NCBI RefSeq assembly: GCF_030411955.1
Contig: NZ_JASNRA010000006.1
Coordinates: 175,484-239,483, forward strand
Direction: 5' to 3'
Origin: Massilia sp. YIM B02443
GTDB taxonomy: Bacteria > Pseudomonadota > Gammaproteobacteria > Burkholderiales > Burkholderiaceae_D
Length of the DNA: 64,000 nucleotides
In this document: in pieces, positions 1 through 9,173 of the stretch
How positions within the stretch are numbered: the first letter of the stretch is position 1
Layout: each line of letters opens with the position of its first letter
Position numbers and translations under genes: made by a program
The notes under the pieces: model-generated
The model's database searches: none
Told to the model about the DNA's origin: nothing
Seen by the model: the letters and a program-made list of their open reading frames with translations, nothing else

Positions 1-199
1 TGGCCAGATTGTCGCATCAAAAACTATCTTTTGCTAGTCTGGTTTAAAAACAGAATAAATCCAGAAGAAATCCTTCTACAATCGAATCATTTCCACCGAG
101 TCTTTACTAGCATTTACTTGCGCCGGCCGCCCACCAAGCAGTCGGCGCTTTTGCCGTAAGCGGTGCCCTTCGTTGTCCTTTTTTCTTTAGAGTCTCGCC

Positions 200-3100
200 A
201 TGCAGATCGCTGCTTCCCCGGCCTCCACCTTCGTCCCGTTCGACGCCCTCCACGCTGAAGTCAAACGCGAGCAAACACCCCTGCGCGCCGCCATTACCGC
301 CGCCTACCGCCGCGATGAAACCGAGGCCGTGCAATGGCTGCTGGCCCAGGGCGCCACGCCCGGCGCGGATGCGCAGGCGCTGGCACGCCGTCTGGTCTCG
401 GCAGTGCGCGAAAAGCGCACCCGCGCCTCGGGCGTGGACGCGCTGATGCACGAATTCTCGCTGTCGTCGGAAGAAGGCGTGGCGTTGATGTGTCTGGCCG
501 AAGCGCTGCTGCGCATCCCGGACAGCGAGACCGCCGACCGCCTGATCGCCGACAAGATCAGCAAGGGCGACTGGCGCAAGCACCTGGGCGAATCGCCGTC
601 GCTGTTCGTGAACGCCGCCACCTGGGGTCTCCTGGTGACGGGCAAGCTGGTCTCGCCGACGAGCGAACGCGGACTCGGTGCGGCGCTGACGCGCATGATC
701 GCCAAGGGCGGCGAACCGCTGATCCGCAAGGGCGTCGACCTGGCGATGCGCATGCTGGGCAACCAGTTCGTCACCGGCCAGACCATCGACGAGGCGCTGA
801 AGAACAGCCGCGACAACGAAACCCGCGGCTACCGCTACTCGTACGACATGCTGGGCGAAGCGGCGCTGACCGAGCAGGATGCGAAGAACTACTACGCCTC
901 GTACGAGCAGGCCATCCACGCGATCGGCAAGGCTTCGAACGGCCGCGGCATCAAGGACGGCCCCGGCATCTCGATCAAGCTGTCGGCGCTGCACCCGCGC
1001 TACAGCCGCGCGCAATATGCGCGCGTGATGGGCGAGCTGCTGCCGCGCGTGCGCAGCCTGGTCCTGCTGGCCAAGAGCTACAACATCGGCATCAACATCG
1101 ACGCCGAAGAAGCCGACCGCCTCGAGATCTCGCTCGACATGCTGGAAGCACTGGCGTTCGATCCGGAATTGGCCGGCTTCGAAGGCATCGGCCTGGTGGT
1201 GCAGGCGTACCAGAAGCGCTGCCCGTTCGTGATCGACTACCTGGTCGACCTGGCCAAGAGGAGCGGCCGCAAATTCATGGTGCGCCTGGTGAAGGGCGCC
1301 TATTGGGACGCCGAGATCAAGCGCGCCCAGGTCGAGGGCATGCCGGGCTATCCGGTCTACACGCGCAAGGTGTACACCGACGTGTCGTACCTGACCTGCG
1401 CGCGCAAGCTGCTCAGCGCCAGCGACATCCTGTACCCGCAGTTCGCCACCCACAACGCGCACAGCCTGTCGGTGATCTATACCTGGGCCCAGGCCCAGAA
1501 CATCCACAACTACGAGTTCCAGTGCCTGCACGGCATGGGCGAGACCCTGTACGACCAGGTGGTCGGCGCCAAGAACCTGGACAAGGCCTGCCGCATCTAT
1601 GCGCCGGTCGGTTCGCACGAAACCCTGCTGGCCTACCTGGTGCGCCGCCTGCTGGAAAACGGCGCCAACTCCTCGTTCGTGAACCAGATCGTGGATGAGA
1701 GCGTGGCGATCGACACCCTGATCACCGACCCGTTCGAGGTGGCGCGCGCCAGCGGCGGCAAGCCGCATCCGGCGATCGCCCTGCCGCTGGGCATGTTCGG
1801 CGACGAGCGCAAGAACTCGGCCGGCATGGACCTGGTCAACGAAGACATCCTGTGCGCGCTGGCCGACGGCCTGGCGCAGCAGCGCCAGCACCTGGCGGCG
1901 CCGCTCATCGCCGGCAACGTCGAAGCGGGCGCCCCGGCCAATGTGATCAACCCGGCGGTGTCAAGCGATATCGTGGGGCAGGTGAGCGAAGCGTCGCGTG
2001 CGGACGTGGAAACCGCGCTGGCCAGCGCCAGCGCCTTCGCCGCCGAATGGGCCGCCACCAGCGCCAGCGAGCGCGCCGCGATCCTGGAACGCACCGGCGA
2101 CCTCTTTGAACAGAACGGCGTCGAGCTGATGGCCCTGGCCGTGCGCGAAGCCGGCAAATCGCTGCCGAACGCGATCGCCGAACTGCGCGAAGCAGTCGAC
2201 TTCCTGCGCTACTACGCGGTGCAGGTACGTGCATCGGGCAGTGCCGAAGCACTCGGTCCGGTCAGCTGCATCAGCCCCTGGAACTTCCCGCTGGCGATCT
2301 TCACCGGCCAGGTAGCGGCGGCGCTGGCCGCCGGCAACGTGGTGCTGGCCAAGCCGGCGGAACAAACCCCGCTGATCGCCTGCCGCGCGGTGGAACTGTT
2401 TATCGAAGCCGGCACCCCGCGCGCCGCGCTGCAGCTGCTGCCGGGCCGCGGCGAAGTGGTGGGCGCCGCGCTGACGGCCGACAGCCGCATCAAGGGCGTG
2501 ATCTTCACCGGCTCCACCGAAGTGGCGCAGCTGATCAACCGCACCCTGGCCAAGCGCGCGGAACAAGAGGGCATCGACATTCCGCTGGTGGCCGAAACCG
2601 GCGGCCAGAACGCGCTGATCGTCGACTCGTCGGCACTGCCGGAGCAGGTGGTGCAGGACGTGCTCAGTTCCGCCTTCGACAGCGCCGGCCAGCGCTGCTC
2701 GGCGCTGCGCGTGCTGTTCCTGCAGGAAGACATCGCGGATAAAACCATCAAGATGCTCAAGGGCGCGATGCAGGAACTGCGCGTCGGCAGCCCGGACCGC
2801 CTGGCGACCGACATCGGCCCGGTGATCGATGCGGAAGCCCAGCGCAACCTGCTGGCCCACATCGAGCGCACCCGCGCCACCGCGCGCAGCCACTTCGCGC
2901 TCGAGCTGCCGTCGACGGTGACCGACTACGGCACCTTCGTGCCGCCGACCGTGCTCGAAATCGCCTCGCTGGCGGAACTCAAGCAAGAGGTGTTCGGCCC
3001 GGTGCTGCACATCGTGCGCTATCGTCGCGCCGACCTGCCGCAGGTGATCGATGCGATCAACGCCACCGGCTACGGCCTGACCCTGGGCGTGCACTCGCGC

Positions 3101-3847
3101 ATCGACGAGACCATCGACTTCATCGTCAACCGCGCACACGTCGGCAACATCTACGTCAACCGCAACATCGTCGGCGCGGTGGTGGGCGTGCAGCCGTTCG
3201 GCGGCGAAGGAAAATCGGGCACCGGTCCGAAGGCCGGCGGCCCGCTCTACCTGAAGCGCCTGCAACGCGGCGCCGCGCCCCTGATGCAGCACGTGCGCCA
3301 GCCGGAAGCGGCGCTGGAAGCCTTGCTCGGCTGGCTGCGCACCCACGGCCAGCAGCCGGTGGCGGCGCTGGCCGAAGGCTATGCCCGTACCTCGCTGAAC
3401 GGCGTGTCGATGGACCTGCCCGGCCCGACCGGCGAAAGCAACCGCCTGTCGTTCACGCCGCGCGGCACCGTGCTGTGCGCGCCGGGCACCCCGGCCGGCC
3501 TGCTGAACCAGGTGGCGGCGACGCTGGCCACCGGCAACCGCGCGCTGGTGCTGGCGCCGGCGCCGGAGATGATTCCGGCCGACCTGCCGGCAGCGGTAAA
3601 GGAGCGCGTGCGCTTCATCGGCAAATCGGAAGTCGATGCCGGCACGTTCGAGATCGCGCTGATCGAATCGGGCCTGGCCGGCTCGCTGCGCACCCAGCTG
3701 GCGGCGCGCAGCGGCGCCATCATCGGCATCGTCGACACCGAACCGACCGCGCCGGTGGACCTGTGGCGCCTGGTGGCCGAACGCGCCGTCTGCGTCAACA
3801 CCACCGCCGCTGGCGGCAACGCAAGCCTGATGACGCTGGGCCTGTAA
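200..3847 (+). CDS. putA: Bifunctional proline dehydrogenase / L-glutamate-gamma-semialdehyde dehydrogenase PutA
   Basis: Oxidises proline to glutamate in two steps: an FAD-dependent proline dehydrogenase barrel (roughly residues 130-490) and an NAD-dependent aldehyde dehydrogenase (roughly 590-1060). The ALDH nucleophile is the Cys in GQRCSALR and the general base is the Glu in LVAETGGQNA. The 1215 aa length and the N-terminus show no ribbon-helix-helix DNA-binding domain, so this is a PutA without the autorepressor function known from the roughly 1320 aa E. coli protein. About 150 C-terminal residues after the ALDH domain match the ALDH-like tail seen in long PutAs. The upstream 199 bp hold no gene. 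The SD before the ATG is weak, but the start fits the family N-terminus. A hairpin and a REP-like palindrome follow the stop. Identification is secure. Confidence 0.96.
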   Translation: MQIAASPASTFVPFDALHAEVKREQTPLRAAITAAYRRDETEAVQWLLAQGATPGADAQALARRLVSAVREKRTRASGVDALMHEFSLSSEEGVALMCLAEALLRIPDSETADRLIADKISKGDWRKHLGESPSLFVNAATWGLLVTGKLVSPTSERGLGAALTRMIAKGGEPLIRKGVDLAMRMLGNQFVTGQTIDEALKNSRDNETRGYRYSYDMLGEAALTEQDAKNYYASYEQAIHAIGKASNGRGIKDGPGISIKLSALHPRYSRAQYARVMGELLPRVRSLVLLAKSYNIGINIDAEEADRLEISLDMLEALAFDPELAGFEGIGLVVQAYQKRCPFVIDYLVDLAKRSGRKFMVRLVKGAYWDAEIKRAQVEGMPGYPVYTRKVYTDVSYLTCARKLLSASDILYPQFATHNAHSLSVIYTWAQAQNIHNYEFQCLHGMGETLYDQVVGAKNLDKACRIYAPVGSHETLLAYLVRRLLENGANSSFVNQIVDESVAIDTLITDPFEVARASGGKPHPAIALPLGMFGDERKNSAGMDLVNEDILCALADGLAQQRQHLAAPLIAGNVEAGAPANVINPAVSSDIVGQVSEASRADVETALASASAFAAEWAATSASERAAILERTGDLFEQNGVELMALAVREAGKSLPNAIAELREAVDFLRYYAVQVRASGSAEALGPVSCISPWNFPLAIFTGQVAAALAAGNVVLAKPAEQTPLIACRAVELFIEAGTPRAALQLLPGRGEVVGAALTADSRIKGVIFTGSTEVAQLINRTLAKRAEQEGIDIPLVAETGGQNALIVDSSALPEQVVQDVLSSAFDSAGQRCSALRVLFLQEDIADKTIKMLKGAMQELRVGSPDRLATDIGPVIDAEAQRNLLAHIERTRATARSHFALELPSTVTDYGTFVPPTVLEIASLAELKQEVFGPVLHIVRYRRADLPQVIDAINATGYGLTLGVHSRIDETIDFIVNRAHVGNIYVNRNIVGAVVGVQPFGGEGKSGTGPKAGGPLYLKRLQRGAAPLMQHVRQPEAALEALLGWLRTHGQQPVAALAEGYARTSLNGVSMDLPGPTGESNRLSFTPRGTVLCAPGTPAGLLNQVAATLATGNRALVLAPAPEMIPADLPAAVKERVRFIGKSEVDAGTFEIALIESGLAGSLRTQLAARSGAIIGIVDTEPTAPVDLWRLVAERAVCVNTTAAGGNASLMTLGL

Positions 3848-3854
3848 GAATCGT

Positions 3855-3879
3855 GGTGGTGGCCTGACGCGCCACCACC
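3855..3879. terminator. Hairpin downstream of putA
   Basis: Perfect 9-bp inverted repeat (GGTGGTGGC / GCCACCACC) with a 7-nt loop, starting 8 bases after the putA stop. There is no T-tract, so it is more likely an mRNA-stabilising or weak termination hairpin than a full intrinsic terminator. Confidence 0.4.
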
Positions 3880-3886
3880 GCATTGC

Positions 3887-3916
3887 GTAGGGTGGACGGC
3901 TCCGCCGTCCACGCGT
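3887..3916. repeat. REP-like palindrome, GTAGGGT family
   Basis: Starts GTAGGGTGGACGGC and contains the palindrome GTGGACGGC-TCC-GCCGTCCAC followed by GCG. The same head and palindrome-then-ACGCG layout recurs twice in inverted orientation at 23872-23983, so this is one unit of a dispersed short repeat family. Confidence 0.6.
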
Positions 3917-3985
3917 CCGACACCATCACCGCACCAACGAAAGCCAGCAGGAGAACCAGCAAGAGACAACCCAACGGAGGCAGAC

Positions 3986-5101
3986 ATGCTTGTAGGCGTT
4001 CCAAAGGAAATCAAGAACCACGAATACCGGGTCGGCCTCACGCCGGCATCGGTCCACGAACTGGTCGCACGCGGCCACCACGTCATTGTCCAGCACAACG
4101 CCGGCGCCGAGATCGGCCTGGACGACAGCCAGTACACGACAGCCGGCGCATCCATCGCCGACAGCGCCCAGGAAGTCTTCGCGCGAGCCGACATGATCGT
4201 CAAGGTCAAGGAACCGCAAGCCGCGGAATGCGCCATGCTGCGCCCTGGCCAGATTCTCTACACCTACCTGCACCTCGCCCCCGACCCCGAGCAAACGGCC
4301 GCCCTGGTGGCCTCTGGCGCCGTCTGCATCGCCTACGAGACCATCACCGGCCCTGGCGGCGGCTTGCCGCTCCTGGCGCCCATGAGCGAGGTCGCAGGCC
4401 GCATGTCGATCCAGGCCGGCGCCAGCCACCTGGAAAAGTCGAAAGGCGGCATGGGCCTGCTGCTGGGCGGCGTGCCGGGCGTGGCGGCCGGCCACGTGGT
4501 CATCATCGGCGCAGGCGTGGTCGGCACCAATGCGCTGCAGATGGCGGTCGGCAGCGGTGCGCGCGTCACGGTGCTGGACAAGAACGTCGACCGCCTGCGC
4601 CAGCTGGACCTGGTCTACGGCAACCGCATCGCCACCCTGTATTCGAATGCCCATGCGCTGGAGGAAGCGGTGCTGTCGGCGGACCTGGTGGTCGGCGGCG
4701 TGCTGGTGCCGGGCGCCGCGGCGCCGAAGCTGGTCACGCACGCCATGGTCGGCCGCATGAAGAAGGGGTCGGTGGTCGTCGACGTCGCGATCGACCAGGG
4801 CGGCTGCTTCGAGACCTCGCATCCCACCACCCATGCCGATCCGACCTTCGTGGTCGATGGCGTGATCCACTACTGCGTGGCCAATATGCCGGGTGCGGTG
4901 GCCCGCACCTCGACCTTCGCTCTCAACAACGCCACCATCGGCCACGCCGTGACGCTGGCGAACAAAGGCTGGCGCCGGGCGCTGGCGGACGATCTCCACC
5001 TGCGCCATGGGCTCAACGTCTGCGAGGGCAAGGTCACTTTCGAGGCGGTGGCGCAGGCGCTGGGTTACGACTATGTGTCGGCCGACTCGGTCCTGGGCTG
5101 A
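3986..5101 (+). CDS. ald: Alanine dehydrogenase
   Basis: NAD-dependent interconversion of L-alanine and pyruvate plus ammonia. The 371 aa length is normal for the family. It begins with the typical [18 protein letters not shown]; the Arg and Lys that bind substrate are in this stretch and in VKVKEP. The Rossmann nucleotide-binding loop is [13 protein letters not shown] (about 170-182), and the catalytic His/Asp region sits in YTYLHLAPD and [11 protein letters not shown]. The ATG follows ACGGAGG about 7 nt upstream, a strong ribosome binding site. It lies downstream of putA, suggesting an amino-acid catabolism neighbourhood, though a repeat separates them. The last 31 bases overlap the convergent mtn gene. 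Confidence 0.96.
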   Translation: MLVGVPKEIKNHEYRVGLTPASVHELVARGHHVIVQHNAGAEIGLDDSQYTTAGASIADSAQEVFARADMIVKVKEPQAAECAMLRPGQILYTYLHLAPDPEQTAALVASGAVCIAYETITGPGGGLPLLAPMSEVAGRMSIQAGASHLEKSKGGMGLLLGGVPGVAAGHVVIIGAGVVGTNALQMAVGSGARVTVLDKNVDRLRQLDLVYGNRIATLYSNAHALEEAVLSADLVVGGVLVPGAAAPKLVTHAMVGRMKKGSVVVDVAIDQGGCFETSHPTTHADPTFVVDGVIHYCVANMPGAVARTSTFALNNATIGHAVTLANKGWRRALADDLHLRHGLNVCEGKVTFEAVAQALGYDYVSADSVLG

Positions 5102-5892
5102 GGCGGCGATTGTTGCAGGTCCCGGCACAGGCGCCGGGTGATGTAAAACGCGTACTGCGCGGCCACCGACTTCACGAAGCGCATGAAGTCGTGGGCCGCG
5201 TTTTCATTGGCGTTGTCCGAGATCGCGCGGATCACGGCGAACGGCACGTCCAGCTCATGACACACCTGCGCCACCGCGGCGCCTTCCATTTCCACCGCCA
5301 CCAGCCCGGGCAGGGCGCCGTTCAGCGCTTGCAGGCGCTGGCGGTCGTTGACGAACTGGTCGCCGCTGGCGATCAGTCCGCGGTGCACGCGCGGCTGCTC
5401 GAGCCCGAAGTCGTGCCGGTCCTCGTTTCTGATCGCCTCCGGGAAGTCCAGTTCCAGGAAATCGTGGGCAGCACCCAGCAGGCGCATCGACAGCTCCAGG
5501 TTTGGCTGGAAGTGCGAGCGGCCGATCAGCGGCACCTCGAAACGGGGGAACAGGGGGCTGGCGTCCATGTCGTGCTGCACCAGCGATTCGGCGATCACGA
5601 TGTCGCCAACCCGGACGGTGTTGTCTCCCGCACCGGCCACGCCGGTAAACAGGATGTGGGTAACTCCGAACTTCTCCACAAGCGTGGTCGCGGTCATGGC
5701 AGCGGCAACCTTGCCAATTCGCGATAAAACGCACACAGCGTCGATTTCCCACAGCTGTCCGAGAAAGTACTCGCGCATGCCGTGGATGAGCCTGGAGGGC
5801 CTTTCCATGGCTTCCACGAGCCCTGCCTGTTCTTCGTGCAATGCACTGATGATTCCTAGACGCATGTTTTGGTGATGTTCTTTGATGTGCAT
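5071..5892 (-). CDS. mtn: 5'-methylthioadenosine / S-adenosylhomocysteine nucleosidase
   Basis: Hydrolyses MTA and SAH to adenine and the thioribose product, feeding methionine salvage. Family hallmarks are LGIISALHEEQ (catalytic Glu near the N-terminus), FTGVAGAG, VAVEMEGAAVAQV (substrate-binding Met-Glu) and AISDNANE (catalytic Asp). The frame is open further upstream, but AGAAGG six bases before the ATG at 5892 favours that start (273 aa); an internal ATG at 5865 starting MRLGIIS is the alternative and matches shorter family members. It is convergent with ald and overlaps it by 31 bp. Its 5' side faces the large gene-free origin-like region. Confidence 0.9.
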   Translation of the reverse strand: MHIKEHHQNMRLGIISALHEEQAGLVEAMERPSRLIHGMREYFLGQLWEIDAVCVLSRIGKVAAAMTATTLVEKFGVTHILFTGVAGAGDNTVRVGDIVIAESLVQHDMDASPLFPRFEVPLIGRSHFQPNLELSMRLLGAAHDFLELDFPEAIRNEDRHDFGLEQPRVHRGLIASGDQFVNDRQRLQALNGALPGLVAVEMEGAAVAQVCHELDVPFAVIRAISDNANENAAHDFMRFVKSVAAQYAFYITRRLCRDLQQSPPQPRTESADT

Positions 5893-6084
5893 GCCAATCC
5901 TTCTGTTGGCAGGGAGTGTGCATAAGGCGCAGCTTGTACACAACTGTTTTTGCAAATATGAGTTGTTCGGATGTCTGACAACTACCAAGGGTAAACATGG
6001 GATACGGGGTGACTATCGGTCCTGGGTCGGCTCGGCAGAGCGATGTCGCTCGCGCTTTTTTGCTGACCTGGCTTTGCTTGTTTA

Positions 6085-6303
6085 CTTAAAAAGTATGTAT
6101 ACAAAGTTGGTAGTGATAGTAAACGCGCATTCTTCTGTGGATAAACGACGTTTACTCCACAGTATCAACGATTTACGCGCTGGTTTACCTGGCTGAAAAG
6201 CCTTGCGTCTGCGCGTGATGGATCTTGGATAAAAATCCGCCTTGCCGGCAAACAGCATGTTCTGCACATCTGCTCCTGTGGATATTCAGCGGCTTTTCCA
6301 CAT
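6085..6303 (+). repeat. Origin-like module, copy 1
   Basis: Order of elements: TGTATACAAA (6096-6105), TGATAGTAAACGCG (6114-6127), perfect DnaA box as TGTGGATAA (6136-6144), CCACAG (6157), ATCAAC..TTTAC, TTGGATAAAAAT (6225), TTCTGCACA (6260-6268), CCTGTGGATATT (6275) and TTTTCCACA (6294-6302). Copies 2 and 3 repeat this order. Confidence 0.75.
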
Positions 6304-6491
6304 TGGTTTTGCATTCAGCGCGTCATCGGTCATCCGGATTGCGGTCCATGCTGTCCAGGAAGATGTGTTGGGAACCTGTTTGCTTTAGCGATTGCTGATC
6401 CGGCTTGCCGTTTTTCTGGCTGCCGCTTTTTTGTGTGCTTGGCTGGAAGCATGGATCAGGGCCTCGGCAGCGGCGAATTGTTTTGTTGTTG

Positions 6492-6711
6492 TAGCTAATA
6501 GCTTGTATACAAATTGATAGTGATAGTAAACGCGTATCCGATTGTGGATAAGCGGCGTTTTTTCCACAACATCAGTGGTTTACGGTCGCGTTAACCAGCT
6601 GGAAAACCTCTGTTTTTGCGTTGTAGGAAAGTTGGATAGAAATTGCGGTGCAGTGCAAACAGGGTTCTTCTGCACATTCAGTCCTGTGGATATTCATCGG
6701 GTTCTCCACAG
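6492..6711 (+). repeat. Origin-like module, copy 2
   Basis: Same order as copy 1, displaced by 407-408 bp: TGTATACAAA (6504), the identical 14-mer TGATAGTAAACGCG (6521-6534), perfect box TGTGGATAA (6543-6551), TTTTCCACA (6560-6568), TTGGATAGAAAT (6632), TTCTGCACA (6668-6676), CCTGTGGATATT (6683) and TTCTCCACAG (6702). Between copies 1 and 2 there are few indels, so they look like a tandem duplication that has since diverged by substitution. Confidence 0.75.
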
Positions 6712-6861
6712 ACCGACGCGGGCATTCGTGCCGTGTGCTGGAGACCAGGATCGGGTTGCGGAACTGACGGCAGTGCCGGCTTGGAGAACAGGTTTCCGAT
6801 AGCCACGGTGCGAAGTAGCAACGAACGGGAAATTTTTTTTCGTAGGCTTCTCATGTTTATA

Positions 6862-7081
6862 ACCAGCATCTGTTTACTCTGTTGGTGGTAATAGTTAACA
6901 CCCGCACGTTCTTGTGGAAAACCCGACTTAGCGCCACAGAATCAACTATTTACAGTCGGGATAAACCAGTGAATTTCTGCCGCTTGCCGACATTGGTAAA
7001 TCTGGACAACATTTTTGCCTGTGCAAAAAGGCTGAGTTCTGCACAAACGATACCTGTGGATATCAAATAGCTTATCCACAG
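6862..7081 (+). repeat. Origin-like module, copy 3 (most diverged)
   Basis: Displaced about 370 bp from copy 2: GGTAATAGTTAACA replaces the 14-mer, TGTGGAAAA (6913-6921) sits where the first box is, then CCACAG (6934), ATCAACTATTTAC (6941), TGTGCAAAA (7020-7028), TTCTGCACA (7037-7045), CCTGTGGATAT (7053) and a perfect TTATCCACAG (7072-7081). In this copy the perfect box has moved from the first to the last position. Confidence 0.7.
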
Positions 7082-7381
7082 ATGGGGTCTGGACAGGCGT
7101 TTACGATCTGGTAAGCTCTGCCCCATCGAATCACGGCTCAGCGGAAATTCCGTTCCGCCCATACGTGTTTTCATGGGTCTTGCTCGACGAAGTGCGGCGG
7201 CGGGGAGGGTCCGAAATACCTGCGTCACCGGAATATGTCCGGCGCCTGGCTGGTGCTGCGACTTAGCGAATGCGGGCAGAAATCCCGACATGGTATGGTT
7301 GGAATGATGAACTCGTTTAGCGGCAGGCGTTCCGCGTCCTGATCGGTAAGCGAAATCCAACGCTGCCGTGAAGGATCCGCA

Positions 7382-8209
7382 ATGCTTGTCGAATCGCGTT
7401 TCGCCCGAGTCAATGGACTGAACATGCATTTCACCAGCAGTGGGGCAGGGCGGCCCGTGCTGCTGTTGCATGGTTTCCCCGACACCCACGCGATCTGGCG
7501 TCACCAGATTCCCGCCCTGGCGGCAGCCGGACTGCAGGTCATCGCGCCTGATTTGCGCGGTTACGGCCAGACCGACGTTCCATCCGCGACGGCGGCGTAT
7601 TCAATCAATTTCCTGGCTGACGATGTCTTGCGTTTGATGGATGCGCTCGGGATCGAGAAAGCGTCGCTGGTTGGTCATGACTGGGGCGGACTGATCGGCT
7701 GGCATCTGGCCATGCATGCGCCGGACCGGTTCGAGCGCTATGTCGCCCTGTCCACCGGACACCCCGCGGCGATCGCCGGCGCCGGCATCGCCCAGTATCT
7801 GCGCTTCTGGTACGTGCTGGTTTTCCGGACCCCGGTCCTGGCGGAACAGCTGCTGCGCGCCAATGACTGGTTTCTGTTGCGGCAAATGATCGGGGACCGC
7901 GAACAGCAGGAAATCTGGCGCGTCCCGCTCGAGCCGCCAGGACGGCTCACCGCCGCACTCGATTACTACCGTGCAAATTTCAAGACGACCGCGCCGCGCC
8001 GCTGGAAGCCGGTCGGGATTCCGGTGATGGGCGTATGGAGCGACGGCGATCCTGCACTCGGCGAAAAGCAGATGGCCGATTCGGCCAGGCACTGCCGCGC
8101 GGGTTTTCGTTTCGAACAGTTGAATGGCGCCGACCATTGGATGCAGCTGTCGGCAACCGCGCGCCTGAATGCTTTGCTGGTCGATTTCCTTACCGACGGG
8201 AACGGGTAA
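7382..8209 (+). CDS. Alpha/beta hydrolase, epoxide hydrolase-like
   Basis: Shows the epoxide-hydrolase/haloalkane-dehalogenase pattern: oxyanion motif HGFPDTHAIW, APDLRGYGQTD, nucleophile elbow VGHDWGG (Asp nucleophile rather than Ser), a likely acid in WSDGDPALG and the catalytic His in GADHWMQL. Length of 275 aa is normal for a soluble family member and no signal peptide is seen. AAGGA about 7 nt before the ATG supports the start. The substrate cannot be told from sequence. It is the first gene after the origin-like region and is followed by a TSUP permease about 100 bp downstream. Confidence 0.85.
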   Translation: MLVESRFARVNGLNMHFTSSGAGRPVLLLHGFPDTHAIWRHQIPALAAAGLQVIAPDLRGYGQTDVPSATAAYSINFLADDVLRLMDALGIEKASLVGHDWGGLIGWHLAMHAPDRFERYVALSTGHPAAIAGAGIAQYLRFWYVLVFRTPVLAEQLLRANDWFLLRQMIGDREQQEIWRVPLEPPGRLTAALDYYRANFKTTAPRRWKPVGIPVMGVWSDGDPALGEKQMADSARHCRAGFRFEQLNGADHWMQLSATARLNALLVDFLTDGNG

Positions 8210-8307
8210 GGGCGCCCGGATTTTCAGCGGCATCGGCTTGACGGTGCTGCGTCGGTACGGCCGGCTTGCCGTAAAATCTTGCTTCTGCTCTTCCTGAAAG
8301 TTTCACC

Positions 8308-9075
8308 ATGATTGACGTTGTGTGGCTTGGCGGCGCCGCGTTCGCTGCCGGCCTGGTCGATGCCGTTGTCGGCGGTGGCGGCCTGATCCAGATCCCCGCC
8401 ATGTTCTCGCTGCTGCCAAAAGAGGCGCCGGCCACCATTCTCGGCACCAATAAATTCGCTGCTATTTTTGGCACCGGTTCGGCGGCCGTGAATTACGCGC
8501 GCCGTGTCCGGGTCGCATGGAGTACCGCGGCGCCCGCAGCGATGGCGGCGTTTGCCTTGTCCTTCGTCGGCGCCTGGACCGTGACGCGGGTGCCGCCGGA
8601 TTTCGTGCGCGCGCTGCTGCCATTCATCCTGGTCGCAGTGGCGGTGTACACCTTCATGAAAAAAGACCTGGGTTCGGTCCATGCGCCACTGCACAGCGGG
8701 ATGGCCGAACGTTATTGGGCGATCGCGATCGGCGCCGCGATCGGTTTCTACGATGGCTTTTTCGGCCCCGGTACCGGCAGCTTCCTGATCTTCCTGTTCG
8801 TACGCTTTTTCGGCTTCGATTTCCTGAGCGCGTCGGCGGCGGCCAAGATCGTCAATGTCGCCTGCAACTTTTCTGCGCTGCTGTGGTTCGGTTACAGCGG
8901 ACACTTGCTGTGGCAGCTCGGCCTGCTGATGGCCGGATGCCAGATCGTCGGCTCACTGGTCGGCACCAAGCTCGCGCTCAAGCACGGTAGCGGCTTTGTT
9001 CGAAAATTGTTCCTGTTCGTCGTGACTGCGCTGATCGTAAAGACGGCATACGATGCCTTCACAAAATTAGGCTGA
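8308..9075 (+). CDS. TSUP-family permease (TauE/SafE-type)
   Basis: A 255 aa integral membrane protein with several hydrophobic segments and the family signature GGGGLIQIPAM near residue 22, plus a second half repeating the pattern (FYDGFFGPGTGSF, about 148-161). TSUP proteins move small sulfur- or carboxyl-containing anions across the inner membrane. The internal duplication typical of the family is visible as the two glycine-rich motifs. The substrate is unknown. An intrinsic terminator lies about 30 bp after the stop, between two parS sites. Confidence 0.85.
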   Translation: MIDVVWLGGAAFAAGLVDAVVGGGGLIQIPAMFSLLPKEAPATILGTNKFAAIFGTGSAAVNYARRVRVAWSTAAPAAMAAFALSFVGAWTVTRVPPDFVRALLPFILVAVAVYTFMKKDLGSVHAPLHSGMAERYWAIAIGAAIGFYDGFFGPGTGSFLIFLFVRFFGFDFLSASAAAKIVNVACNFSALLWFGYSGHLLWQLGLLMAGCQIVGSLVGTKLALKHGSGFVRKLFLFVVTALIVKTAYDAFTKLG

Positions 9076-9085
9076 TCATTTAGCC

Positions 9086-9101
9086 TGTTCCACGTGAAAC
9101 A
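9086..9101. other. parS: parS site 1
   Basis: Perfect 16-bp palindrome TGTTCCACGTGAAACA, the chromosomal ParB-binding consensus. First of three in 104 bp, 11 bp after the TSUP gene. Confidence 0.95.
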
Positions 9102-9106
9102 TTAAT

Positions 9107-9128
9107 GCCGGGTTCGCCCGGCTTTTTT
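9107..9128 (+). terminator. Intrinsic terminator after the TSUP gene
   Basis: Stem GCCGGG / CCCGGC with a TTCG tetraloop followed by six T, placed between parS sites 1 and 2. Confidence 0.85.
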
Positions 9129-9133
9129 GTTGC

Positions 9134-9149
9134 TGTTCCACGTGAAACA
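9134..9149. other. parS: parS site 2
   Basis: Perfect TGTTCCACGTGAAACA, 48 bp from site 1. Confidence 0.95.
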
Positions 9150-9173
9150 TGAACACGGCATACCGATGAGCAC

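Larger units (their letters stand above)
5893..7381. other. Gene-free, AT-richer region with three tandem origin-like modules (candidate oriC)
   Basis: About 1.5 kb with no credible gene between mtn and an alpha/beta hydrolase. It holds three diverged copies of a roughly 220-bp module (listed separately) at spacings of about 407 and 370 bp. Each carries DnaA-type 9-mers (TTATCCACA or TTTTCCACA on either strand, plus TTCTGCACA and CCTGTGGATAT). The stretches between modules (6304-6491, 6713-6861) and the tail 7086-7381 hold no obvious feature. Downstream come parS sites, mnmG, rsmG, parAB and the atp operon, the order found beside oriC in E. coli. dnaA and rpmH are not in the window, so origin function is inferred. 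Confidence 0.65.

Noticed and set aside
107..1891. Long minus-strand open frame opposite putA (594 codons)
   Set aside because: Antisense shadow produced by high GC third positions; low-complexity His/Arg/Ala/Val-rich product with no motif, and putA is unambiguous on the other strand. The same holds for the long antisense frames at 1961-3883, 9961-11151, 16616-18097, 19095-21047, 21044-22780, 32803-34986, 40346-42520 and 43257-45200.
6039..6061. Terminator for an unknown transcript (AGCGA-TG-TCGCT followed by T-run)
   Set aside because: Stem is only 5 bp, loop too small and no gene upstream on this strand.
5882..6196. Small plus-strand frames in the origin-like region (also 6542-6802, 6643-6891, 6882-7070)
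   Set aside because: They run through the repeated DnaA-box modules, lack ribosome sites and have no counterpart in the other module copies, so they are not genes.
6082..7081. CRISPR array or plasmid iterons
   Set aside because: Spacings of about 400 bp with diverged 220-bp units are far too long for CRISPR repeats or iterons, and no cas or rep gene is present.
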